Of a stretch of 14,021 nucleotides of DNA, positions 6,100 to 13,632 are shown piece after piece. The notes beneath the pieces are model-generated. The model saw only the letters and a program-made list of their open reading frames with translations, was not told the DNA's origin and ran no database searches. Each line of letters starts with the position of its first letter. Within the stretch, counting starts at the first letter, position 1. The position numbers and the translations under genes were made by a program. Source of the stretch: Peptococcaceae bacterium (GTDB lineage Bacteria > Bacillota > Peptococcia > Peptococcales > Peptococcaceae); contig CAAEKP010000010.1 in assembly GCA_900756555.1 (NCBI GenBank), positions 1 to 14,021 of the forward strand. The letters are read 5' to 3'.

Positions 6100-6984
6100 A
6101 TGGAAATAAAAGAATATATGGCAGAGGTGCGTGAACTGACCGATGCCCGCCTAAAACAATTATTGCCTGCGGAAACGGAGTATCCGGCAATCATTCATGA
6201 GGCCATGGCCTACAGCGTATTTGCCGGTGGCAAACGGTTTCGGCCTGTACTGTGTCTGGCGGCCTGTGAAGCAGTGTGCGGCGACAAACAGCCTGCGCTG
6301 GATGCTGCCTGCGCTATGGAGTGCATCCACACTTATTCGCTGATTCACGATGATCTGCCAGGTATGGATAACGACGACTATCGCCGGGGCAAGCTGACCA
6401 ATCATCGGGTATTTGGTGAAGGTATGGCTATTTTGGCCGGCGATGCGCTGCTGACCTATGCCTTTGAAATTCTGGCTGGTCTGGCGGAGCATCATGATGC
6501 CCGTCAGGTGGTGCAGATTATGCAGGAAGTGAGCAAGGCCAGCGGTACCGCCGGCATGATTGGCGGGCAGGTGGTGGACATCATTTCTGAGCAGGTGACA
6601 CCCAGCAAAGAACTGCTGCACTATATCCATAATCACAAGACAGGAGCGCTGATTGTGGCTTCCGCCCGTATGGGTGCTATCTTAGGCGGCGCCAGCCAGC
6701 AGCAGCTGGCAGCGCTGACTGTGTATGCCCGTCAGTTGGGGCTGGCATTCCAGATTACCGACGATATTTTGGATGTGGTTGGCGATGAGGAAAAAATCGG
6801 CAAACCAGTGGGCAGTGATGAAAAAAATCAGAAAGCGACATTCCCATCGCTGTTCGGTTTAGAGCAGTCCCGGCAGATGGCAAAGGATGCCGTGGCAACA
6901 GCCATCGCAGCGCTGGAACCATTTGGCAGCCGCGGTGATACGCTGGCTCAGCTGGCGCAGTATCTGTTGGGACGGGAAAGTTAA
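6100..6984 (+). CDS. ispA: Polyprenyl synthetase, farnesyl diphosphate synthase type
   Basis: This 294-residue enzyme joins isopentenyl diphosphate to dimethylallyl and geranyl diphosphate, giving farnesyl diphosphate for quinones, undecaprenyl carriers and other isoprenoids. GGKRFRP (43-49) binds diphosphate. The first aspartate motif is HDDLPGMDNDD (83-93) and the second is TDDILD (220-225), followed by GKPVGSDEKNQKATFP. An aromatic residue five positions before the first motif, together with a two-residue insertion within it, fits bacterial type II farnesyl synthases. I chose the ATG at 6100. AAGGGAG lies about 12 bases upstream, which is somewhat far, and the in-frame TTG codons at 6064 and 6073 lack good ribosome sites. 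The neighbouring dxs supplies its precursors. Confidence 0.93.
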   Translation: MEIKEYMAEVRELTDARLKQLLPAETEYPAIIHEAMAYSVFAGGKRFRPVLCLAACEAVCGDKQPALDAACAMECIHTYSLIHDDLPGMDNDDYRRGKLTNHRVFGEGMAILAGDALLTYAFEILAGLAEHHDARQVVQIMQEVSKASGTAGMIGGQVVDIISEQVTPSKELLHYIHNHKTGALIVASARMGAILGGASQQQLAALTVYARQLGLAFQITDDILDVVGDEEKIGKPVGSDEKNQKATFPSLFGLEQSRQMAKDAVATAIAALEPFGSRGDTLAQLAQYLLGRES

Positions 6985-6999
6985 AAGAAGGTGAATGAT

Positions 7000-8883
7000 A
7001 TGCAGTATTTAAATCAAATAGCCAGTCCAGACGATATTAAAAATATGAAAGTGGCAGAATTAAAAACGCTGGCGCAGGAGATTCGTCAGGAGATTATTGA
7101 GGTTGTCTCTAAAAATGGTGGTCATCTGGCTCCAAACCTGGGTGTGGTAGAACTGACCCTTGCGTTGCATGCTGTATTTCACACGCCGGAAGATAAAATT
7201 GTGTGGGATGTGGGGCATCAGGCTTATGTGCATAAACTGCTGACAGGACGGTATGACAGGTTTTCTACTATCCGCACCTATGGCGGTTTGTCCGGCTTCC
7301 CAAAACGCAGTGAAAGCGTGCACGATGCTTTTGGCGCTGGTCACAGCAGCACCTCTATTTCCGCCGCAACAGGGCTGGCCAAAGCCCGGGATTTACAGGG
7401 CGGCAAAAATAATGTCATTGCTGTTATCGGTGACGGTGCCATGACTGGCGGGATGGCCTTTGAAGCGTTGGAAAACGCAGGCCACATGGACAGCAACCTG
7501 ATTGTGATTCTCAACGACAACGAAATGTCCATCGACCCTAACGTGGGCGCTATGGCAGATTACTTAAGCCGGGCGCGCAGCAATCCGACTTACACCAAAA
7601 GCAAAGAAGAAGTAGAAGAAATTCTCAAAAAAATTCCGGCTATCGGCGGCAAACTGTTTAAAGCAGCGGATACTCTGAAAGATTCGCTGAAATATATGCT
7701 GGTGCCGGGTGTGCTGTTTGAGGAATTTGGCTTTAAATATTACGGGCCGGTCAACGGGCACGATTTATCGGCGCTGTTGACCGTGCTGGATAATGTGAAG
7801 GATGTTCAGCATCCTGTGCTGGTGCATGTGGTGACCCAAAAAGGGAAGGGCTACGAGCCGGCAGAAAAAAATCCGGATTTGTTCCATGGTGTGGGTGCTT
7901 TTGATATTCAGACCGGGCAGGTCAAACAGAAAGCCACAGTGCCAAGCTACACGGCTGTGTTTGGCAAAACCCTGACTGATCTGGGCAAACAGGATGATAA
8001 AATCGTGGGTATCACTGCAGCTATGGGCAAAGGTACAGGAATTAATCAGTTTCAGAAATATTTCCCGGACCGTACCATTGATGTGGGCATTGCCGAGGAA
8101 CATGCAGTGACTATGGCAGCTGCCATGGCGCTGGAAGGCTACAAACCGGTGGTAGCAATCTACTCTACCTTTTTACAGCGGGCGTATGACCAGATTCTGC
8201 ACGATGTGGCGTTGCAGAAAGCCCCGGTAGTGTTTTGTCTGGATCGCGCCGGTATTGTGGGCGACGATGGCCCAACCCATCACGGAATTTTTGATATTTC
8301 TTATCTGCGCCATATTCCAGGCATGGTTTGTATGGCGCCAAAAGATGAAAATGAACTGCGCCATATGCTGAACTCGGCGCTGACATATAATTGCCCGGTG
8401 TCCATCCGTTATCCGCGCGGCGCTGGTTTGGGCGTAGCGCTGGATGAACCGTTGCAGGCACTGCCGATGGGCAAAGCGGAAATATTGCAGCAGGGCGAAC
8501 AGATTACACTGTTGGCCCTGGGCAGCATGGTGAATGTGGCTCGTCAGGTGGCAGATTTATTGCAGCAGACCATGGGGATTACGGCTACGGTGGTAAACGC
8601 CCGCTTTGTTAAGCCGCTGGACGGTGAGTTGATTCGCACCTGTGCGGCTGACAGCAAACTGCTGGTGACCATGGAAGAACATGCGCTGGCTGGCGGCTTT
8701 GGTTCCGCTGTGCTGGAACTGCTCAATGCAGCTGGCATGGACAGCAGTAATGTGCTGCGCATCGGCATTGGCGATGAGTTTGTACCGCACGGCAAAACAG
8801 ATTTGCTGAAAGAACTGGCGGGACTGGACGCTGCTCACATTGCCCAGGCAATTAAGCAGCGCATGGAAGAAAAGCAGGTGTAA
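7000..8883 (+). CDS. dxs: 1-Deoxy-D-xylulose-5-phosphate synthase
   Basis: This 627-residue, thiamine-diphosphate-dependent enzyme condenses pyruvate and glyceraldehyde 3-phosphate in the first step of the methylerythritol phosphate pathway. Visible motifs include GGHLAPNLGVVELTLALH near residue 40, WDVGHQAYVHKLLTGR (69-84), the cofactor motif GDGAMTGG (145-152) with NDNEMSI (172-178), YYGPVNGHD (247-255), and the transketolase-type GIAEEHAVTMAAAMA with catalytic glutamate near 367. The C-terminal domain ends in the family pattern. The ATG at 7000 is preferred because AGAAGGTG (6986-6993) lies six bases before it; a GTG at 6991 overlaps that ribosome site. It follows ispA by 15 bases, so the first step and a later step of isoprenoid synthesis are likely co-transcribed. 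Confidence 0.97.
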   Translation: MQYLNQIASPDDIKNMKVAELKTLAQEIRQEIIEVVSKNGGHLAPNLGVVELTLALHAVFHTPEDKIVWDVGHQAYVHKLLTGRYDRFSTIRTYGGLSGFPKRSESVHDAFGAGHSSTSISAATGLAKARDLQGGKNNVIAVIGDGAMTGGMAFEALENAGHMDSNLIVILNDNEMSIDPNVGAMADYLSRARSNPTYTKSKEEVEEILKKIPAIGGKLFKAADTLKDSLKYMLVPGVLFEEFGFKYYGPVNGHDLSALLTVLDNVKDVQHPVLVHVVTQKGKGYEPAEKNPDLFHGVGAFDIQTGQVKQKATVPSYTAVFGKTLTDLGKQDDKIVGITAAMGKGTGINQFQKYFPDRTIDVGIAEEHAVTMAAAMALEGYKPVVAIYSTFLQRAYDQILHDVALQKAPVVFCLDRAGIVGDDGPTHHGIFDISYLRHIPGMVCMAPKDENELRHMLNSALTYNCPVSIRYPRGAGLGVALDEPLQALPMGKAEILQQGEQITLLALGSMVNVARQVADLLQQTMGITATVVNARFVKPLDGELIRTCAADSKLLVTMEEHALAGGFGSAVLELLNAAGMDSSNVLRIGIGDEFVPHGKTDLLKELAGLDAAHIAQAIKQRMEEKQV

Positions 8884-8891
8884 CAGAAATT

Positions 8892-9689
8892 ATGGCGAAA
8901 CAGAGATTAGACGTAGTATTAGTGGAAAAAGGACTGGCAGCCAGCCGCGAAAAAGCCAAAGCACTGATTATGGCTGGCAAAGTGCTGGTGGACGAAAAAA
9001 AAATAGACAAGGCAGGCACTGAAATCAATCCAGAGCTGCCAATCCGCTTGCTGGGGCAGGATATCCCTTATGTGAGCCGCGGCGGATTAAAACTGGAAAA
9101 AGCATTGCAGGTGTTCCCGGTAGACTTAACCGGCAAAGTGGTAGCTGATATCGGCGCTTCCACCGGCGGTTTTGTGGACTGTGCTCTGCAGAACGGTGCT
9201 GTGAAAGTATTTGCCATCGACGTGGGCTACAATCAGCTGGATTGGAAACTGCGCACCGATGAGCGCGTGGTGAATATGGAAAAAACCAACGCCCGCTACT
9301 TAGAAGCAGACAGCTTAGGCGAGATGGTGGACGTTATCACCACAGATGTTTCGTTTATCTCACTGGAAAAAATTCTGCCGCCTGCTATGGCGTTCCTGAA
9401 AGAGGGCGGTCATGTGCTGGCGCTGATTAAACCACAGTTTGAGGCAGGAAGGGAAAAAGTGGGGAAGAAAGGCGTTGTGCGTGACCCGGCGGTGCATCAG
9501 GAAGTGGTGGAAAAAATTTTGCATCTGTGTGATGAGATGCAGCTGACCGTGTGGGGGCTGGATTATTCTCCGGTAAAAGGGCCAGAAGGCAATATTGAAT
9601 ATTTACTGTGGGGCTGCAAGAACACCAACACCGACTTTGTGCCGGATGCGGCAGCTGTGGTGGCGGCAGCACACAGCAAGCTGGATTGA
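8892..9689 (+). CDS. tlyA: TlyA family rRNA (cytidine-2'-O)-methyltransferase
   Basis: This 265-residue protein has an N-terminal S4 RNA-binding domain (QRLDVVLVEKGLAASREKAK, residues 4-23, through about 60). It is joined by YVSRGGLKLEKAL to an FtsJ-like Rossmann methyltransferase domain. The S-adenosylmethionine site is DIGASTGGFVD (86-96), and further catalytic-core residues sit in TTDVSFISLEK (150-160) and LIKPQFEAGRE (178-188). Family members, including B. subtilis YqxC, methylate rRNA or are annotated as hemolysin A for historical reasons; membrane lysis is not implied. The start follows the dxs stop by eight bases. The stop TGA shares its last base with the ATG of the next gene. Confidence 0.93.
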   Translation: MAKQRLDVVLVEKGLAASREKAKALIMAGKVLVDEKKIDKAGTEINPELPIRLLGQDIPYVSRGGLKLEKALQVFPVDLTGKVVADIGASTGGFVDCALQNGAVKVFAIDVGYNQLDWKLRTDERVVNMEKTNARYLEADSLGEMVDVITTDVSFISLEKILPPAMAFLKEGGHVLALIKPQFEAGREKVGKKGVVRDPAVHQEVVEKILHLCDEMQLTVWGLDYSPVKGPEGNIEYLLWGCKNTNTDFVPDAAAVVAAAHSKLD

Positions 9690-10219
9690 TGGAACAGGAA
9701 CTGACAGCAAAATCCCTCTGGCTGTTGCTGGCGATCAGTTTAACAGCTGGCGGCGTGATCTATCAGTGTGTGGCGGCGGGCTATCGCAACTGGCGCATGA
9801 AGCGGCGGTTCCGGCGGGGCGAGATTGCAGAAAGAAACGCTGTAAAATTTTTACGGCACAGAGGTTATAAAATACTGGCAGCGCAGTTGCAGGAAACCAT
9901 TGTGGTGTATGTGGACGGCAAGCCGGAGAAAAGTACAGTGCGCGCCGATTTTCTGGTGCGCAAGGGCTGGAAAAAATATATAGTGGAAGTAAAAAGCGGA
10001 CAGCAGGGCACTGTGCGGCTGCCCAATGTGCGGCGGCAGCTGCTGGAATACAAGCTGGTGTACCAGCCTGATGGCATTCTGCTGCTGGATATGGAAAATC
10101 GCGCCTTGCAGGAAATCCGCTTTGCCTATCCGCGCCGCAGCAGCAAACGGCTGCTGTGGTACGGGGTGTTTTGTCTGTTGACAGGTCTGGTGGTTTATCA
10201 GTTGTGGCAGCTATGGTAG
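9689..10219 (+). CDS. Membrane-anchored protein with PD-(D/E)XK nuclease-like core
   Basis: I cannot name this 176-residue protein. It has a likely membrane helix at each end (about residues 9-30 and 155-174) and a soluble basic core. The core reads GEIAERNAVKFLRHRGYKIL (44-63), then RADFLVRKGWKKYIVEVKSG (85-104), then RRQLLEYKLVY (115-125). This order (a glutamate in the first helix, Asp87, Glu100-x-Lys102, then Gln117-xxx-Tyr121) matches the active-site pattern of PD-(D/E)XK nucleases of the RecB-like kind, and the first part resembles YraN/UPF0102 proteins. Function is inferred only from these residues. The ATG at 9689 overlaps the tlyA stop (TGATG), so it is translated from the coupled operon. 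nadK follows after 10 bases. It may act on DNA at the membrane, but an inactive or structural role is equally open. Confidence 0.82.
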   Translation: MEQELTAKSLWLLLAISLTAGGVIYQCVAAGYRNWRMKRRFRRGEIAERNAVKFLRHRGYKILAAQLQETIVVYVDGKPEKSTVRADFLVRKGWKKYIVEVKSGQQGTVRLPNVRRQLLEYKLVYQPDGILLLDMENRALQEIRFAYPRRSSKRLLWYGVFCLLTGLVVYQLWQLW

Positions 10220-10229
10220 GAGAAGACAA

Positions 10230-11090
10230 ATGAGTGGGATAAAAACAGTAGGATTAATCATAAACAGTTACAAGGAACAGATTGTGCAGATTGGTTTGCG
10301 GCTTATTGCTCTGCTGCGGCAGCAACAGGTGGAAGTGGTGGCTATCGGCACAGAAGCCGAGGCATTACAATTAACGCCATGCACAGAGGATGAATTTTGC
10401 AGCCGGAGCCAGCTGGTGCTGGTGATTGGCGGCGATGGTACCATGCTGCGCGCGGCCCGCACCGTTTACGGCAGAGAAATCCCTATTCTGGGCATTAACC
10501 AGGGGTATCTTGGTTTCCTGACGGAGATTGAAACCGACAAACTACAGGAAAGCTTACAGCAGCTTTTACAGGGAGATTACGACATCGAGCGGCGCATGAT
10601 GCTGACTGCAAAGGTGTACCGCGATGGCGCTTGCATTGCTGATGTAAATGCGCTGAATGATATGGTAGTCACCAAGGGAGCGCTGTCCCGCATTATCAAG
10701 CTGGAACTGCTGCTGGATAATCAGCTGGTAGAACGCTATCATGGTGATGGGCTGATTTTCTCCACACCGACCGGTTCTACCGGCTATTCTTTGTCAGCAG
10801 GCGGCCCGGTGGTGCATCCTGCTATTGATTTATGTATTGTGGCGCCCATCTGTCCCCATAGCCTGATTGCCCGGCCTTTGATTTTTTCGCCGGAGCATAC
10901 GCTGACCGTGCGGTTGGATGCTAATAACGCGCCGGCGATGCTGACCGTGGATGGACAGAACGGGGTGGAACTGAAAAAAGGCGACATGATTCAAATCAGC
11001 AAAGCGGAACATGATACCGGGCTGATTGTATTGGAAAAAAGAAATTTCTTTGCCGTTTTGCGGGAGAAATTAAAAGGTGTTCAGGATTAA
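10230..11090 (+). CDS. nadK: NAD kinase
   Basis: This 286-residue cytoplasmic enzyme phosphorylates NAD to NADP using ATP or polyphosphate. It shows GGDGTMLRAAR (67-77), GINQGYLGFLTE (88-99), NDMVV (143-147; many relatives have NE here), the HGDGLIFSTPTGSTGYSLSAGGP segment starting at 171, and VDGQ (240-243). These are the diagnostic nucleotide-binding and catalytic regions. AGGAGA (10218-10223) overlaps the previous stop and precedes the ATG by six bases. In many Clostridia nadK lies between tlyA and argR, as here. Its product would supply NADPH used by biosynthesis, including isoprenoid steps outside this window. Confidence 0.97.
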   Translation: MSGIKTVGLIINSYKEQIVQIGLRLIALLRQQQVEVVAIGTEAEALQLTPCTEDEFCSRSQLVLVIGGDGTMLRAARTVYGREIPILGINQGYLGFLTEIETDKLQESLQQLLQGDYDIERRMMLTAKVYRDGACIADVNALNDMVVTKGALSRIIKLELLLDNQLVERYHGDGLIFSTPTGSTGYSLSAGGPVVHPAIDLCIVAPICPHSLIARPLIFSPEHTLTVRLDANNAPAMLTVDGQNGVELKKGDMIQISKAEHDTGLIVLEKRNFFAVLREKLKGVQD

Positions 11091-11108
11091 GACAGGATGG
11101 TGAAATGC

Positions 11109-11555
11109 GTGAAAACAAAACGTCATAGAAAAATACTGGAGATTATTAAAGAAAATATTGTGGGTACTCAGGAAGAACTGGCAGATATGTTAAAGGCAGA
11201 AGGATTCAACGTAACACAGGCCACAGTTTCCAGAGACATCAAAGAGCTGGCGCTGATTAAAATTACTGCTGGCAACGACCAGTATCGGTATTCGCTGCCT
11301 ACTGAAATTACCGTATCAGAAACACGGCTGCGGTTTATGCTGAAGGAGTTTGTGCTGAACTATGCCGCCAGCGGCAATATTCTGGTAGTACGCACAGCGC
11401 CGGGCAACGCCAATGCAGTGGCGTCTGCACTGGATAATGCCCAGTGGGGCGAAATTCTGGGCTCTGTAGCCGGGGATGACACCATCCTGGTAATTGCGCG
11501 CAACGAAGAAGAAATACCGAACATTATCAATAAACTGGAGTCATATCTGGACTGA
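11109..11555 (+). CDS. argR: Arginine repressor
   Basis: This arginine-dependent hexameric regulator of arginine metabolism is called AhrC in B. subtilis. The N-terminal winged helix contains TQEELADMLKAEGFNVTQAT followed by VSRDIKEL, which is the DNA-contacting helix. The C-terminal domain contains RTAPGNANAVASALD and GSVAGDDTILVIAR, where the GDD residues form the arginine site. I chose the GTG at 11109, giving 148 residues starting VKTKRHRKILEII. It has GGTGA (11099-11103) five bases upstream and matches the usual family N-terminus. The ATG at 11097 would give 152 residues and cannot be excluded. No ARG-box-like site was seen before the gene. It sits directly upstream of recN, as in B. subtilis. 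Confidence 0.95.
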   Translation: MKTKRHRKILEIIKENIVGTQEELADMLKAEGFNVTQATVSRDIKELALIKITAGNDQYRYSLPTEITVSETRLRFMLKEFVLNYAASGNILVVRTAPGNANAVASALDNAQWGEILGSVAGDDTILVIARNEEEIPNIINKLESYLD

Positions 11556-11572
11556 ACGGTGGGTGAAAAACA

Positions 11573-13249
11573 ATGCTCATGCGATTAATGGTAAAAGATT
11601 TTGCTCTGATTCATCAGATTGAAATTGAGTTTGCACCAGATTTTAATGTATTGACCGGGGAAACCGGGGCTGGGAAATCCATCATTATTGATGCGGTTTC
11701 CCTTTTGCTGGGTGCCCGTGCCAGCAGCAAGGATATTCGTTTTGGCTGCACCAAAGCTATGGTGGAGGGCACTTTTCAGCTGGAGGAACATAATACAGCG
11801 GTAACAGCATTGCTGGCAGAGCTGGGCTATGAGCTGGACGACGACCGTCAGCTTATTTTATATCGTGAACTGACCGCCAGCGGCAAAAACGTGTGCCGGC
11901 TCAATGACCGTACTATCACACTGGCAAGCTTCCGGCAGGTGGGGCAGTTATTGATTAACATTTACGGTCAGCACGATTTTCAGGCTATCTCCAACAAAGA
12001 CCATCATCTGGCCTTGCTGGACAGCCTGGGCGATAAGGCTTTCCAACAGCAGAAAATGCAGATGCAGGAGGCCTACCGTGCACTGGCGCAGGCGGAACAG
12101 AAAAAAACTGCCTTGCAGCAGTCCATGCGGGAGCGCAACGAGCGGTTAGATTTTCTGCGCTTTAAATTGCAGGAGCTGGACGAACTGCACTTGCAGGAGG
12201 GCGAAGAAGAACAGCTGGAACGGGAGCTGGCGGTGCTGGACAATTTTGAGAAGATTGCCACAGTGACCGATAAAGCTTATCAGGCGTTATATGGCGACCG
12301 CCGCTCTGTGTATGCACTGCTGACTGCCACTGTAGAAGGGCTGAACACGGTGGGTCAGTATGATGACAGCCTGAATGAGATGGCGAAGAATCTGCAGGAT
12401 ATGCTTTATGTTGCTGAGGACTATGGCCTGACGTTATCTGGCTACAGCAGCAAAATGGACTACGATACTGAGCGCCGTGACCGCATGAACGAGCGCAAAT
12501 ACACGCTGGATAAAGCCAAACGGAAATATAACCTGTCCATCGAAGAACTGATAGCAGAACAACAGCGGCTGGCACAGGAAGTCAATCAGCTGGACAAAGC
12601 TGATGAAGAACTGGAAGCGCTGGAACAGCTTTGCGCACAGAAACGAAAAGAATATGACGTATTTGCCTTGCAGGTGCGGGAACAGCGGCAGCAGCTGGCT
12701 CAGCAGCTTACCGACGGCTTGCTGGAACAGTTGGCGCAGCTGGCTATGAGTAATACCCGCTTTGCTGTGCGTTTTGAGGAAAAAGCGCCGGGCTTACAAG
12801 GTCTGGATCAGGTGGAATTTTTCATGTCTGCCAACCCGGGGCAGCCACTGCGCGAGCTGAGCGAGATTGCCTCCGGCGGGGAAATGTCCCGCATTATGCT
12901 GGCTTTTAAAACGGTACTGGCTCAGCACGAAAGCATTGGCACGCTGATTTTTGATGAAATTGACACCGGCATCGGCGGCAACATTGTGGTAAAAGTGGCG
13001 GAAAAACTGGCCGCTGTCAGTAGACACGCCCAGGTAATCTGCGTGACCCATTCCCCACAGATTGCGGCATTAGCCGATTGCCATTTTCAGATACAGAAAA
13101 AAATTGCCGATGAGCAGACGCTCACCAGCATTATCCCATTGGATGAAGCAGCCTCCGTAGCAGAACTGGCTCGCATGCTGGGCGGCGAAGAAGACTTTCA
13201 GCTCCAGCACGCCCGCGAACTCAAACGTACCGCAGGCCAGCATAAATAA
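11573..13249 (+). CDS. recN: DNA repair protein RecN
   Basis: This 558-residue SMC-like ATPase acts early in double-strand-break repair. The N-terminal head has Walker A GETGAGKS (29-36) after MVKDFALIHQIEIEF. The middle (about 150-390) is coiled coil with many charged and glutamine residues. The C-terminal head has the ABC signature SGGEMSR (434-440) and Walker B TLIFDEIDTGIGG (457-469), then VICVTHSPQIAALAD (488-502). Length and order are normal for the family. The ATG at 11573 is preceded by GGTGGGTGA (11558-11566). It is the last gene of the long train and is followed by a compound terminator. In B. subtilis spoIVB and spo0A come next, but here a gene-free stretch and an insertion sequence follow. 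Confidence 0.97.
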   Translation: MLMRLMVKDFALIHQIEIEFAPDFNVLTGETGAGKSIIIDAVSLLLGARASSKDIRFGCTKAMVEGTFQLEEHNTAVTALLAELGYELDDDRQLILYRELTASGKNVCRLNDRTITLASFRQVGQLLINIYGQHDFQAISNKDHHLALLDSLGDKAFQQQKMQMQEAYRALAQAEQKKTALQQSMRERNERLDFLRFKLQELDELHLQEGEEEQLERELAVLDNFEKIATVTDKAYQALYGDRRSVYALLTATVEGLNTVGQYDDSLNEMAKNLQDMLYVAEDYGLTLSGYSSKMDYDTERRDRMNERKYTLDKAKRKYNLSIEELIAEQQRLAQEVNQLDKADEELEALEQLCAQKRKEYDVFALQVREQRQQLAQQLTDGLLEQLAQLAMSNTRFAVRFEEKAPGLQGLDQVEFFMSANPGQPLRELSEIASGGEMSRIMLAFKTVLAQHESIGTLIFDEIDTGIGGNIVVKVAEKLAAVSRHAQVICVTHSPQIAALADCHFQIQKKIADEQTLTSIIPLDEAASVAELARMLGGEEDFQLQHARELKRTAGQHK

Positions 13250-13252
13250 TAG

Positions 13253-13343
13253 AAAAGCATCTGTCTTACTGAGAGAATCCCCCCAATCGTTAGATTTTGG
13301 TCTAACATTTGGGGGTTGGTTCAACACGACAGGTGCTTTTTTT
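13253..13343 (+). terminator. Nested two-hairpin terminator after recN
   Basis: The outer stem pairs AAAAGCATCTGTC (13253-13265) with GACAGGTGCTTTT (13328-13340), 13 bp with one G-U pair. The T run continues to 13343. Enclosed within is a second hairpin: CCCCCAAT (13280-13287) pairs with 13307-13315 with one bulge, and GTTAGA (13289-13294) pairs with TCTAAC (13301-13306) around a six-base loop. The outer stem plus T run is a standard intrinsic terminator. The inner GC-rich hairpin is unusual and may be an inserted or older terminator. Confidence 0.85.
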
Positions 13344-13344
13344 A

Positions 13345-13632
13345 TTGTCTTTTAAGTTGTATATTTATGCAAAAATAAATGAGCGAAAATTGAAGAAAAC
13401 AGCGTAAAAAATTCTCCTTGCCATCTTCAGTGAACCCCAAAATCCCAGGGTGACAAAAATGTCATACCTATCGCAAACCCTGTTTAAATGCGGATTCACA
13501 AATAGGTGCATACGCCAGTATACCCCCAGTTTATTTATTCTACAAACGCTTATGTTATATATTATACTATAATAACTCAACTTTCCCAGCAAAAACTTGT
13601 AAACAAAGCTTGAATAAAGGCGGCTTGAGAGT
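13345..13632. other. AT-rich gene-free stretch between recN terminator and IS
   Basis: I find no convincing gene here. A 91-codon minus-strand frame (13365-13640) has no recognisable domain and no persuasive ribosome site. Features worth noting are TGACA-AAAA-TGTCA (13451-13464), a perfect 5-bp inverted repeat. There is also a promoter-like TATACT (13563-13568) with TCTACA 18 bases upstream (13539-13544), whose -10 box lies inside an imperfect GTTAT/ATAAC repeat (13554-13576). The tract may be a broken gene remnant, regulatory DNA, or flanking sequence of the insertion element. Confidence 0.5.

Noticed and set aside
11070..11108. ARG box before argR for autoregulation
   Set aside because: No sequence close to the TGAAT-AT-rich-ATTCA pattern is present in the short gap.
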